Positions 1-8,258 of a stretch of 64,000 bases of DNA are shown here, in pieces (within the stretch, counting starts at the first letter, position 1; every line of letters begins with the position of its first letter). The translations under genes and the position numbers were made by a program. The stretch spans positions 1-64,000 of the forward strand of contig JANQQF010000128.1 in NCBI GenBank assembly GCA_028285035.1, read 5' to 3'. Below the pieces are notes generated by a model. That model saw nothing but the letters and a program-made list of their open reading frames with translations, searched no databases and was not told the DNA's origin. Source of the stretch: Phycisphaerae bacterium (GTDB lineage Bacteria > Chloroflexota > Anaerolineae > 4572-78 > J111).

Positions 1-333
1 CTCAATCTGCTGATACGAAGCGGTCCAGTGGTGGCCGTAGTAGCAGACCCAATTGGTTTGAAAATCGCGGTGGGGGGTGTTGGGACCAAGCCAACCGATG
101 CGATTTTCTTTGGCCAGGTCAAAGTAGGCGTCGTCGGTACGGTGGGAGCGTTTGTTACAGATGGGACAGCCGCCACCTTTTTGAATATTGTTGTACGGCG
201 CATACCAGATATGTCCGTGGATACATTGCCAGCCGGTTTTGTTCATTGTGCTGCGCACCTCTGGCCCAACCCAGTCAAACCCTCGTTCTTTTGCTAAATT
301 TAGATAAACATTAGGTGGATTACGTCTAGCCAT
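1..333 (-). CDS. zinc-ribbon repeat protein (C-terminal end outside window)
   Basis: The frame opens with ATG (MARRNPPNVYLNLAKERG) and stays open for 111 codons to the window edge, so the 3' end is missing. Two tandem copies of a roughly 50-residue unit are visible. Each has an YLNLAKE/YFDLAKE-like helix, a GW..GP segment and a GH-W-A-(S/P)Y strand. The first copy ends in the zinc-knuckle CPIC, paired with an upstream CIHGH. This layout resembles the treble-clef/zinc-ribbon repeats (DUF4379-like) found in restriction-type and other DNA-associated bacterial proteins. A DNA-binding role is inferred from the fold only. AAAGGA lies upstream of the start. Confidence 0.6.
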   Translation of the reverse strand, partial: MARRNPPNVYLNLAKERGFDWVGPEVRSTMNKTGWQCIHGHIWYAPYNNIQKGGGCPICNKRSHRTDDAYFDLAKENRIGWLGPNTPHRDFQTNWVCYYGHHWTASYQQIE

Positions 334-471
334 CTTCTAGATCCTTTCTTGTACTTTCTTAATATTCTTAAGATTATAGCTTACAATTACCACGTAAATA
401 CGCAAATTTTACGGAACGTAATTGGGACAGAGAGTCTACTGTTCCCTTACTCCCTGCCCCCTGCTACCTTG

Positions 472-3144
472 CTACTCCACCTCCACTCCCTTTCTCCGCG
501 CTGGAATCTCCTCGTTGGTGACGACAAACTCATCAAAATTGACCCGGCTAAAGTTGAAGCCACCAAGGTCGTGCCAACTGACCCGGCCTACGGTGCCAGC
601 CGAGCCGGGGCAAAGGATACTGACGCTGGCGGAGTTGACCTGGCTAAAGGAAATCCAAAATAGCTCATCCGCGCCGCTGGCGTAGCTGCTGTTGGCGTTG
701 GCAATCAGGTAGAAGGACCAAGGCGGGATGGTGCCTTCGAGAATGCGGTAGGTGTAGCCATCGTCATAACGTAGTTTGCATTGCGCCAAGCTAAAACTGG
801 TCCCGGAACAGTTGGCCAACTCTACAAACTCGGCCCGCAGATCATCCGAATGGCCTGTCTGAACACCCGTCAGAATAACCCCGGTATGATCGCCGCACAG
901 GATACTGGTTGGTGGGGTAGGCTCAGGGGTGGCGGTCATTGTTGTGGTTGGAGTGGCCGTGGCTGGTTGGGATGTCTTGGTCTCCGTTGGTTCTGGGGTG
1001 GCCGTGTCCTCTTCAGTGGGGGGTGTGGTTGGCTTGGTCGTTGAGGTTCGCGTGGGCTTTGCGGTTGGGGTACGGGTCGGTTTTAAGGTCGGGGTTCTGG
1101 TTACCTTCAGGGTTGGGGTTCGGGTGGGTTTGGGGGTATGGGTCTTAGTCGGTTTAACGGTTGGGGTATGGGTCGGTTTTAAGGTCGGAGTTTTGGTTGG
1201 CTTCGGGGTTGGGGTCTTGGTGGGTTTAGGTGTATTGGTTTCGGTTGGCTTCGGGGTTGGTGTCTTGGTTGGCTTTGGGGTGTTGGTTTTGGTCGGCTTG
1301 GGGGTTGGCGTCTTGGTTGGCTTTGGGGTCGGGGTCTTGGTTGGTTTGGGAGTGTTAGTTTTAGTCGGCTTGGGGGTGGCTGTGGCTGGCGGATCATACC
1401 AATAATCGGTTTCATAAATCCCACCCAGACAACCCGCGTGGTAATACCCACCTGAGCTTATAGTTTTATTAATATTGAAGGTGTGCCAACCGGGGCTGAC
1501 CGAGCGAAACTCAATTGGCCCGTTCGCCCCGGCATAACAGGTATCCGCATTTTGGGTGTAAACCCGCACTTTACTCACAAACAAGGTGCCGTGCACCGAA
1601 AAGTCGTGGCCATTTGGGGCTGAGGTGTTGAGATTGTCATCCATCGCCTTGCCACCATTGCCAGAGGGTGAGTTTTTGGGTGTGCGCCAATAGTCAGCGG
1701 CCAAGGGGACGAAGCGTGCTGAAGCAGGATGTACTAGCCAACCGTTCGACAATGACGCTTCCCCATCTGCCTCATTCTGCATCAAGGGTAGGAAGAGATG
1801 ATGATCGACCTTCGCGTCGCTGGGTAGGGGGTCGGTGCTAAAATCAGTTTCATAGACCCCCGTGGCGTGCCACTTGCAACCCGTCTCAATACAGGTGCAA
1901 CCCAGCTCATAATAATCGATCAAGATCCCACCCAGTTCAAATATCGCCCAGCCTGTGGCTTTTGCCTCATTGATTAGGGTGTGGTTCTGGCCAAGTTGAT
2001 CATTCACCTCCGAGGGTGTAGCCACGGTACAACTGGCCACCTCATTGGTCACATAAACTCGCACATACTGGACCTCGTACTTCCCCCCCAGCGCGAACAT
2101 ATGAGACCCGCCAAAAGCTAAGGTCGTGATGTTCTCATCCAAGGCAGGTCCTCCGTAGCCCGTGGGCGAAGAAATTGGGGTTTGCCAGGTAAGGAATGTT
2201 GGGGGGACCGTGGTTGATCCCTTGAAGGGCGTGGGAGTGATTTTTGAAGAACCGTTCACCCCACCTGCCTTAACAATCAAAGGAAGATAAAGATTATTCT
2301 GGCCGACTACCACCGTGGTGCCTGCCAGATTGCCAAACCATTGGGCCACCAAAATGGCCTCGCCGTTCGCCAGCCCTGTCACATTGACCGTGGCCGTGCC
2401 TGAGGCGTTGATAGTGGCCGTTAGCGCACTAAGGCTAATGATCTCCGTCCCGCTACTAACGATGCTAAAGCGCATTGTTGAACCTGCCGGGGCCGCCCCA
2501 CTGCTGTTCCAGGCTTGGGCCACAAAGGGCATCGAACTGCCTTTGCTAATCTGCGTCGGCTTCACCACAAACTTGACCGTGCTGACGGGTTGCGGCTCCT
2601 GATTCACCTCGCCCGGTGTCCCACAAATCGTTCCCCCGTTGGTGTCAAGTGCTCCCGAGGTATTATTACAATCATTGGTCAAAAACGTATTCCCAAAACG
2701 TTCCATTGCAGCCCGTTGTGGCGAGACATCGCCAGCGGGCCAACCCTCCGCCGCATTTATCTCATCGATTATCTTGCCCGTGGTATCAAAGAGTTGCAAC
2801 TGTTCACCGCCATCATTCAGTGCCCCGGTATAAATTTGATCAGCAGGCAAAGAAGCCACTGAGTTATCATCTGTCCGCTCCAACAAAAAGAAGCCTGTCG
2901 TGGAGATCACCCCCGTCAAACTAATGCTGGGCGTGCCATCCACTGCTGCCAATTGCCAGCCCGTCAGGTCTGTGCCAGCAGGTCCGGCCAGTTCGATATA
3001 CTCATCCGATGAACTGGCCTCGCTGCCTGCCCAAGCCACCTCGTTAATGGTGACGCTGCCTTGAGCCTGGATTAAGCTATAAGCTAATGCCACTAAACTA
3101 AACAGGCTCAACAAAAATATCATTATAAAATGTAAGGTCCTCAT
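472..3144 (-). CDS. secreted lamin-tail-domain protein with TP-rich linker
   Basis: This is an 890-residue protein with an N-terminal signal peptide (hydrophobic stretch at about residues 6-25). A lamin-tail domain follows (about 30-135: INEVAWAGS, DEYIEL, GWQL), then an Ig-like stretch (about 185-290). Two copies of a domain I do not recognise lie at about 318-440 and 485-580. They share SP(T/S)G-GG-A-D(E/D)N, VRVY, a YY-GC block and YETD-DP. A long (P)KPTKTPT linker occupies about 583-770, and a second lamin-tail-like domain closes the protein (AEFVELANCSG). Lamin-tail domains in bacteria sit in secreted or surface proteins and often accompany nucleases or adhesins. No catalytic motif was seen here, so an adhesive surface role is inferred. 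Confidence 0.75.
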   Translation of the reverse strand: MRTLHFIMIFLLSLFSLVALAYSLIQAQGSVTINEVAWAGSEASSSDEYIELAGPAGTDLTGWQLAAVDGTPSISLTGVISTTGFFLLERTDDNSVASLPADQIYTGALNDGGEQLQLFDTTGKIIDEINAAEGWPAGDVSPQRAAMERFGNTFLTNDCNNTSGALDTNGGTICGTPGEVNQEPQPVSTVKFVVKPTQISKGSSMPFVAQAWNSSGAAPAGSTMRFSIVSSGTEIISLSALTATINASGTATVNVTGLANGEAILVAQWFGNLAGTTVVVGQNNLYLPLIVKAGGVNGSSKITPTPFKGSTTVPPTFLTWQTPISSPTGYGGPALDENITTLAFGGSHMFALGGKYEVQYVRVYVTNEVASCTVATPSEVNDQLGQNHTLINEAKATGWAIFELGGILIDYYELGCTCIETGCKWHATGVYETDFSTDPLPSDAKVDHHLFLPLMQNEADGEASLSNGWLVHPASARFVPLAADYWRTPKNSPSGNGGKAMDDNLNTSAPNGHDFSVHGTLFVSKVRVYTQNADTCYAGANGPIEFRSVSPGWHTFNINKTISSGGYYHAGCLGGIYETDYWYDPPATATPKPTKTNTPKPTKTPTPKPTKTPTPKPTKTNTPKPTKTPTPKPTETNTPKPTKTPTPKPTKTPTLKPTHTPTVKPTKTHTPKPTRTPTLKVTRTPTLKPTRTPTAKPTRTSTTKPTTPPTEEDTATPEPTETKTSQPATATPTTTMTATPEPTPPTSILCGDHTGVILTGVQTGHSDDLRAEFVELANCSGTSFSLAQCKLRYDDGYTYRILEGTIPPWSFYLIANANSSYASGADELFWISFSQVNSASVSILCPGSAGTVGRVSWHDLGGFNFSRVNFDEFVVTNEEIPARRKGVEVE
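905..1390 (-). repeat. coding tandem repeat (PTKTPTPK linker)
   Basis: The DNA encoding the TP-rich linker is an imperfect tandem array whose units read PTKTPTPK or PTKTNTPK on the minus strand. Variants replace K with R, H or E toward the C-terminal side, so the array looks older there and more homogeneous near 1190-1390. Long plus-strand reading frames of V/G/L composition across this stretch are artefacts of the repeat. Confidence 0.85.
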
Positions 3145-3224
3145 TGGTTAAAGTTCTCCTTTGAATTAAAATAGCTTTTATATCTAGTAATATATAACTA
3201 GATACCTGCCTACAAGTCACACCA

Positions 3225-3431
3225 TCAGGTCGCGCTATCCCCCTCCAATCGACAAATAACGATCACCTGTTGCTTCCCAAACTGTGCAGCAAAATCTAGT
3301 TTGGCTTGTTGTACAGCTGTGTCGCGGCTGGGTTCAGCTAGTTCGACAAAACTGTGCCACTCGGCTGGGGAACGATTCTCCATCCATTTCAAGGTGACAG
3401 CATAGCTGTACACCGTTTGGTCGTCACTCAT
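3225..3431 (-). CDS. small hypothetical protein
   Basis: This codes for 68 residues starting MSDDQTVYSYAVTLKWMENR. The start was placed at this ATG because its ATGA overlaps the stop of the upstream primase gene, a typical translational coupling. An ATG ten codons upstream would lie inside that gene. The protein is a compact alpha/beta sequence with W, F and V at regular spacing and no recognised motif. Coupling suggests it is made together with the primase, perhaps as an accessory factor of the same element. Confidence 0.55.
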   Translation of the reverse strand: MSDDQTVYSYAVTLKWMENRSPAEWHSFVELAEPSRDTAVQQAKLDFAAQFGKQQVIVICRLEGDSAT

Positions 3432-4468
3432 TCTTTCTTTACTCCTAATATTTTTCGCCATTTTGGTGGTTCTTTTGGTTTTTCCTCTGGCGGTGGCGGC
3501 TCAATGCCCAGGGCAGGACCCAGCCACAACCGCAAATCCATCCCCGCTTTGATCAGCATATCATTGGGGTCCTTTACCCCCATTGGCCGCCAGCGTTTGG
3601 TATTATGGGGCAAAACCTCAAGCCACCAATGGGCGGCCTTCTCCCCTGCAGCGTCATTGTCAAAGGCGACCAACACCAGCGGCACCTGAAACAATTGACT
3701 CACCCACCTGATTTGCCGAGCCAAGGTCACGCCCCCGGTGGCCACAGGCACAATCAAATCACCCAGCTCCTGCTGGACAATCAGGGTATCAAACTCCCCT
3801 TCCATCAATACCACCACTTGGCCAGGTTTCAGCCGATCTGCGTTATAAAGCCCTTGCTTAAATCCGGCGAAGAGGGGGGCCTTGCCTCCCTTTTTCAACG
3901 ACTTAGTCCCTAGCCGCCACAACTCATCCTGAATATACCAAGGAATGGTGATGATCTGACGACCTGGGTCATAACCAAGCTGGCCCTGCTCGATGGTTTC
4001 ATCTTTAAGCCCTCGATGTCGCAGATATTCCAGAGCGTGTTGATTTTCATTATTCCACAGATACGCTTGGCATTAGTGGTTCGACTGCTGCCAATCCAAA
4101 TCAGGCGATTGGAGCAAGGGCCGCACCGGGCGAAGGGGCTGGCGGGGCTTTGGCTGGCTAAAGTGCTGCGGGATAGGCTCACTCAAAGGGACACCTGCCA
4201 CGGTTGCGGCTTGCCCGAGCGCGGCCCTAAAGTCAAGCTGCTCTCGCTGCATATACCAAGCAATCACATCCCCGCTGGCCTCGCAAGACCAACATTGGAA
4301 ATAATCCTTACTCACCGAAAAGGCTGTGGGGTTATGCCCCTGATGAAAGGGACACGCCCAACGCAAGGTACTGCCAGAAGGCTGGCCTTGGCCCAGGTCT
4401 TGTTCCACCACCACCCGCAAATCCAATTTATCTTTAATCTCTTTCAATAGTCCATTATCAAATGGCAC
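3428..4468 (-). pseudogene. DnaG-type primase interrupted by one in-frame TAA
   Basis: One reading frame runs from a GTG start (AGGAGG five bases before it) to a stop, but is cut at codon 132 by TAA (4073-4075). The part before the stop carries a CHC2-type zinc finger (CPFHQGH ... CWSCEASG). After the stop the same frame continues with the usual primase core start (YLW, ALEYLRHRGL, LGYDPG) and a Toprim domain (LMEGEFD and AFDNDAAG, the catalytic acidic residues). No indel is needed to join the halves. This is either a real nonsense mutation, a sequencing or assembly error, or readthrough. If read through, the product would be about 346 residues, short for chromosomal DnaG and typical of plasmid or phage primases. 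Confidence 0.75.
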
Positions 4469-4753
4469 CTGTTCCTCCTTTAAATTTAAACATTGACAAC
4501 ATTGACCGTTGACAGGGTCCCCCTCCCCCTCCTTCGCCAGATTGCTTTAAAATTATCCATTAAATTTAAAAAGAAATACCCTCCCTAATCAGTTTTTATT
4601 TATCTTTTACAAAAACTGATGAGCTTTTAGACCGCTTTTGTTGTAAGAAAATTTGAAATGATCTTGGTTTAAGGCCCTCTAATCCACATTTTGCGCTCCT
4701 TTCTCCCTTGATAGGCAGGGGGGGTATGTCAATTGTCAACGTGTCAACGTTAA
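4469..4753. other. intergenic region with TTGAC-word clusters
   Basis: This is a 285-base AT-rich gap between the primase and the DUF3987 gene. Near one end the plus strand reads cattgacaac, cattgacc, gttgacag; near the other end the minus strand reads gttgacac, gttgacaa, ttgacat. Such short directly repeated words next to a primase could be iterons of a replication origin or an operator, but the words are short and AT-rich DNA gives chance matches. No hairpin or coding frame was seen. Confidence 0.3.
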
Positions 4754-6385
4754 TTAACTTTGTGCTTCATTGGTCGGTAAGCAATAGCGAGATACGCCGC
4801 GCCTTCCCAGTTTTGAAGAAAGCTGTAAAACACCTGTTTCAACTAATCCATCCGCCGCTCGTTTAACTTGAACGGTTGAGTAGTTTCTCATGTAGCAAGA
4901 AATCTTTGCCGCTGTTGGTGGTTCTTGCAATCGTCCGACTAATTCGATAATCCGACGCTCTAGTGCTGCCTCCTCAGAGACACTCCGCTCATTGATCTGG
5001 GCATAACTACGATGGAGCGAGGCTCGCCACGCTTCAGCCACGGCTTGACCCCTGGCCCAATGTTTGAGTCGAACAGCCTCATCCCCAGAGATCGAGGCCA
5101 ACAAAACCGCCACCCGCAGCGCCTTTTCGTGCAAGCGGCCATAGTAGGGGGTGAAATCTTCGTCCTGCTCCATTGCCAACTCCAATAAAGCCTCGTTGTA
5201 GTCATACATCGCATCAATCACATCATCGACAGGGTAGTAGGTGGTTTGAGGCGGGGCACTAAGCTTGAGGGTGGTGGGGCCGGGCAGGAAGCTTCCGTTT
5301 TCCTCACTGACCGCATTGACTGTTGGCAAACCCAGCCGCTTGTGCCACTGCATCAGCGGCTTAATCAAGTCATCTGGGGCAATACGTTTACCCAAAGGAA
5401 AGCGAGCTTTTGAAATGTCCTGACGTGATGGAGTGACAAACGCAAACCGGGCCAAAAAGCCATCACCCCACACTTGCGCCCCTCGGCTGGCCACGTTTCG
5501 CAAATCCGAAGGTGTCAGATTGGCCAGCATCGCGAGATAAGGCCGATGGACCACTTCCAAGCCTCGGGTCTGGGTGGCGTTTTCATAGAGCAAAGGGCAA
5601 TCATCAAACTCACGCAGCAAGCTACGAAAATCGGCCATATACCCCGTGGCTTGAGTCATTGCCGCAATCCCGTTGCCGAACTCTTCAAAGAACCAGCCCC
5701 GTTGGGCCGCAAAGCCAAAGCGATTTTTGGCCCATTCCTGCTGAGTCTCATTAAGCTCATCATAATTTTTAGGCATATCCCCGACCAACAGCGAGACCAA
5801 GGCCTGGGGTGTCGCTCGGGTTGGGGCGCGTAGCCAATCAAAGCCTGCCTGACGGAGAAGATCAATCGCAATTCGAGCGGCTCGTGACTTGGCATAGACA
5901 GTAGACAGTCCAGAGAGCAGAATGTATAAATTGGTGTAGTTCGGACCACTCAAATGAAACGCTACCCGCCGGGCCGCCACCGTGGACAACACCCACAAAC
6001 CGCAGGACTCGTGATAGCCAGTGTAGCTGCGAGGACTCCAATGGCTAGAAAATTCAACATACCGATCCAACCACGGACACGCCTCAGCCGCCAGCGTCGG
6101 ATCATGTTGGGCGTGGGTCGGCAACGCTGGACAATTGTCAAGCTCAATCTCTTCCACAGGAGGCTCATTTACCGCTTCGGAGGGCATATAACTGGCTAAC
6201 AGTCGGGTTAGCTCCCCTCGATGAAACGTATCGAGCGATTGAAAGAGTTGAGGCCGCCACTCCACAGGAGCCTTGGCCAACTCATTGACCGTATCGGCCC
6301 AATCCTCAAAATCTTTTCCCTCCAGGGAAACGTCTTCCCCTTCCAACAGTCCTTTGACCGTTTGATACAACAGTTCTTCATTCAT
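4754..6385 (-). CDS. DUF3987-type replication/helicase-like protein
   Basis: This codes for 543 residues. The start was placed at the ATG with GGAG eight bases upstream (MNEELLYQTVKG), not at an ATG six codons earlier that lies in the ribosome-binding site. The N-terminal part is acidic. The middle resembles DUF3987 proteins of phages and integrated elements (HLSGPNYTNLYILLSG, GKS-like position replaced by YAKSRAA, LLYENATQTRGLEVV, LANLTPSDL, GFLARF). The C-terminus is a winged-helix-like segment (YMRNYSTVQVKRAADGLVETG). These proteins usually accompany a primase in plasmid or phage replication modules, as here. The Walker A lysine context is degenerate, so ATPase activity is uncertain. Confidence 0.65.
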   Translation of the reverse strand: MNEELLYQTVKGLLEGEDVSLEGKDFEDWADTVNELAKAPVEWRPQLFQSLDTFHRGELTRLLASYMPSEAVNEPPVEEIELDNCPALPTHAQHDPTLAAEACPWLDRYVEFSSHWSPRSYTGYHESCGLWVLSTVAARRVAFHLSGPNYTNLYILLSGLSTVYAKSRAARIAIDLLRQAGFDWLRAPTRATPQALVSLLVGDMPKNYDELNETQQEWAKNRFGFAAQRGWFFEEFGNGIAAMTQATGYMADFRSLLREFDDCPLLYENATQTRGLEVVHRPYLAMLANLTPSDLRNVASRGAQVWGDGFLARFAFVTPSRQDISKARFPLGKRIAPDDLIKPLMQWHKRLGLPTVNAVSEENGSFLPGPTTLKLSAPPQTTYYPVDDVIDAMYDYNEALLELAMEQDEDFTPYYGRLHEKALRVAVLLASISGDEAVRLKHWARGQAVAEAWRASLHRSYAQINERSVSEEAALERRIIELVGRLQEPPTAAKISCYMRNYSTVQVKRAADGLVETGVLQLSSKLGRRGVSRYCLPTNEAQS

Positions 6386-6460
6386 AGCTTTCTCTCCTTT
6401 CATTTTTTACTCCCCTCTCCCAATTTGGGCTGAGGGGCTGGGGGTGAGGGTTATCACAAT

Positions 6461-8233
6461 TTACAAACACGCTCCCCATATCCCCTGACCTTGGCCTTGG
6501 GCGTCACGGCTGAGCCGGTCAAAGTCAGGCGCGTAACGATCATTTGGCTTGATAGTTAAGGGTGTGGCGTAGCCTTGTTGAATTAACAGTTGATTGATCA
6601 TCGTCTGGTCATCCAGCCAGACATAGGCTAAAAAGCGGTTGTAGCGATCCCGCCGCTCCAGATCGAACTCTAGCCAGACCGCTTGACCGGGTGGCAGCAG
6701 GCTGGCGGTGTAGCTGGCCGCTTCCGGGCCAAAACATTCGACGGGCTTGGTAGGGTGTTTGGTTTCAGGCGTGTCCACGCCAATCAAGCGGATCGTTTCC
6801 TCAATCCCGCCGACCTCGGCCACGATGGTGTCCCCATCCACCACCCGCACGATTTGGGCCTCCAAGCGATTGTTGCCCTGCACCAAGGTCACCTCAGCTG
6901 GGTTCGCCGCCACCACAATAATTTCCACCACGGCCTCATTCCCCGTGGCACTGGCCACCCGCACATCCTGCACATACCCAGCGGTCAGGGCATAGACTCG
7001 GCTATCATCCTCCTGCACGGGTGTCACTTCCGGCGTGGTTGTCGGGTCGGGTGTCATCGTTGGGGAAGGCGTGCGGGTGGGCGTGGGGGTCAGGGTGACG
7101 GTCGGCGGTGTGACCGGGCGCGGCGTGGGCGTGGCTAAGGCCCGCCGATAATCAAGCTCGGCCAACTGCACCTGAATTTGGGCCAACGTAATAGCAGAGG
7201 TGTCTGGATTTTCGGTGAAGGCCTCAAACCGCTCACATTCAGCTTGGGCGGCAGCGATGTCCCCCTCCAAAATGTCGAGGTCGATCTCCATCACGTGGAT
7301 CGCCTCCCAGCCAAACTCCATCGCCTTGGCCATATCTCTGGCAATCTGATCTCGCCACAACTGCCGCAACATCTTTTCTGGCTTGTCGCACACCTCATAG
7401 ATACGGGTGGCATTCGGCGGGGCCGCCGTGATACTGGCCACCACCCTAGCCCGCTCCAAATTCACAAATGCCTCTTCCACCGCCATCATATCCAGCCCAG
7501 GGGTTGGTGTGGTGGTCGGTGTGGTCGTCGCGGTAGGCGACGGGCTTGGCGTCGGGGTGAAGGTCGAGGTTGGGGTAGCTGTGTTGGTCGGATCTACTTC
7601 GATTAAATCATTTTGGTATTGACGATAAGTAGTAAGATTAGCCAACTGCGTTCCTTCCTTGATCACATCCCCTGGCTTCACCAAAATCTCTGAGGCCAAG
7701 TCATACACATGGGGAATCCGAATCGTCACCGTCTTGGGCAAGATCGGTGCAGCCGTTGGCTCTGGATTAAACAACCCGCTCACATCCTGGCTCAAATTCG
7801 GTGTCAGATGTGGCAGGATCAAGACCATACCCAAAGCTGCCACAACCACCAGCCGCTCAAATAGGTTCGTCGCCGAGGCAAAGTAAAAGTAGCGTGGACT
7901 AAACGGCCACAACAATGGCACCCCCCGCACATCCATCAGCGCATCCACCAGCAAATGCCCCGCATACGCCACCACCGCCAGCCAGCCTCCCGGCAATCCC
8001 ACCAGCAACTGCACCAACCCCAACACCGCCACCACCCAAATCGTATGCACCCACCGCTCAATCTGTGGTTGAACTAATAAATGTCCAACTAAGCTAATAA
8101 AATCCGGCACTAAGGCCATTGTTAGCACGATCAGCACCGTTTCTATGGTGGGCTGTGCCCCAAAGGCAATAGCCCAACTGAGGCTGGTCAATCCAGCCAG
8201 GATGTACGCCACGAGGCGTAGTAGGTCTTTCAT
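6461..8233 (-). CDS. YdjM-like membrane domain fused to secreted thermonuclease
   Basis: This codes for 590 residues, starting at the ATG preceded by GAGGAG (MKDLLRLVAYILAG). Four or so membrane segments fill about residues 1-160 and include the YdjM/metal-dependent-hydrolase-like pattern VPDF, H-L, AGHLLVDALMD. A lipoyl-like stretch (VKPGDVIKEGTQLANL) follows, with two TPT-rich linkers and a helical region between them. The last 150 residues are a staphylococcal-nuclease domain (RVVDGDTI, RLIGVDTPE, FDLERRDRYNRFLAYVW, LIQQGYA). The thermonuclease arginine and acidic residues appear intact. Topology suggests a membrane-anchored nuclease facing outside, possibly for extracellular DNA use or defence. 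I do not know a described family with this domain order. Confidence 0.7.
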   Translation of the reverse strand: MKDLLRLVAYILAGLTSLSWAIAFGAQPTIETVLIVLTMALVPDFISLVGHLLVQPQIERWVHTIWVVAVLGLVQLLVGLPGGWLAVVAYAGHLLVDALMDVRGVPLLWPFSPRYFYFASATNLFERLVVVAALGMVLILPHLTPNLSQDVSGLFNPEPTAAPILPKTVTIRIPHVYDLASEILVKPGDVIKEGTQLANLTTYRQYQNDLIEVDPTNTATPTSTFTPTPSPSPTATTTPTTTPTPGLDMMAVEEAFVNLERARVVASITAAPPNATRIYEVCDKPEKMLRQLWRDQIARDMAKAMEFGWEAIHVMEIDLDILEGDIAAAQAECERFEAFTENPDTSAITLAQIQVQLAELDYRRALATPTPRPVTPPTVTLTPTPTRTPSPTMTPDPTTTPEVTPVQEDDSRVYALTAGYVQDVRVASATGNEAVVEIIVVAANPAEVTLVQGNNRLEAQIVRVVDGDTIVAEVGGIEETIRLIGVDTPETKHPTKPVECFGPEAASYTASLLPPGQAVWLEFDLERRDRYNRFLAYVWLDDQTMINQLLIQQGYATPLTIKPNDRYAPDFDRLSRDAQGQGQGIWGACL

Positions 8234-8258
8234 AGTAGGGTTCTCCTCGTTATACTTA

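Noticed and set aside
929..1405. Long plus-strand frame rich in V, G and L across the TP-linker
   Set aside because: It is the complement of a coding tandem repeat; the minus-strand protein has a signal peptide and domains, this frame has none.
3910..4182. Frameshifted separate gene in the middle of the primase
   Set aside because: Frame of the primase continues cleanly through this stretch apart from one TAA; the other frame has no motif.
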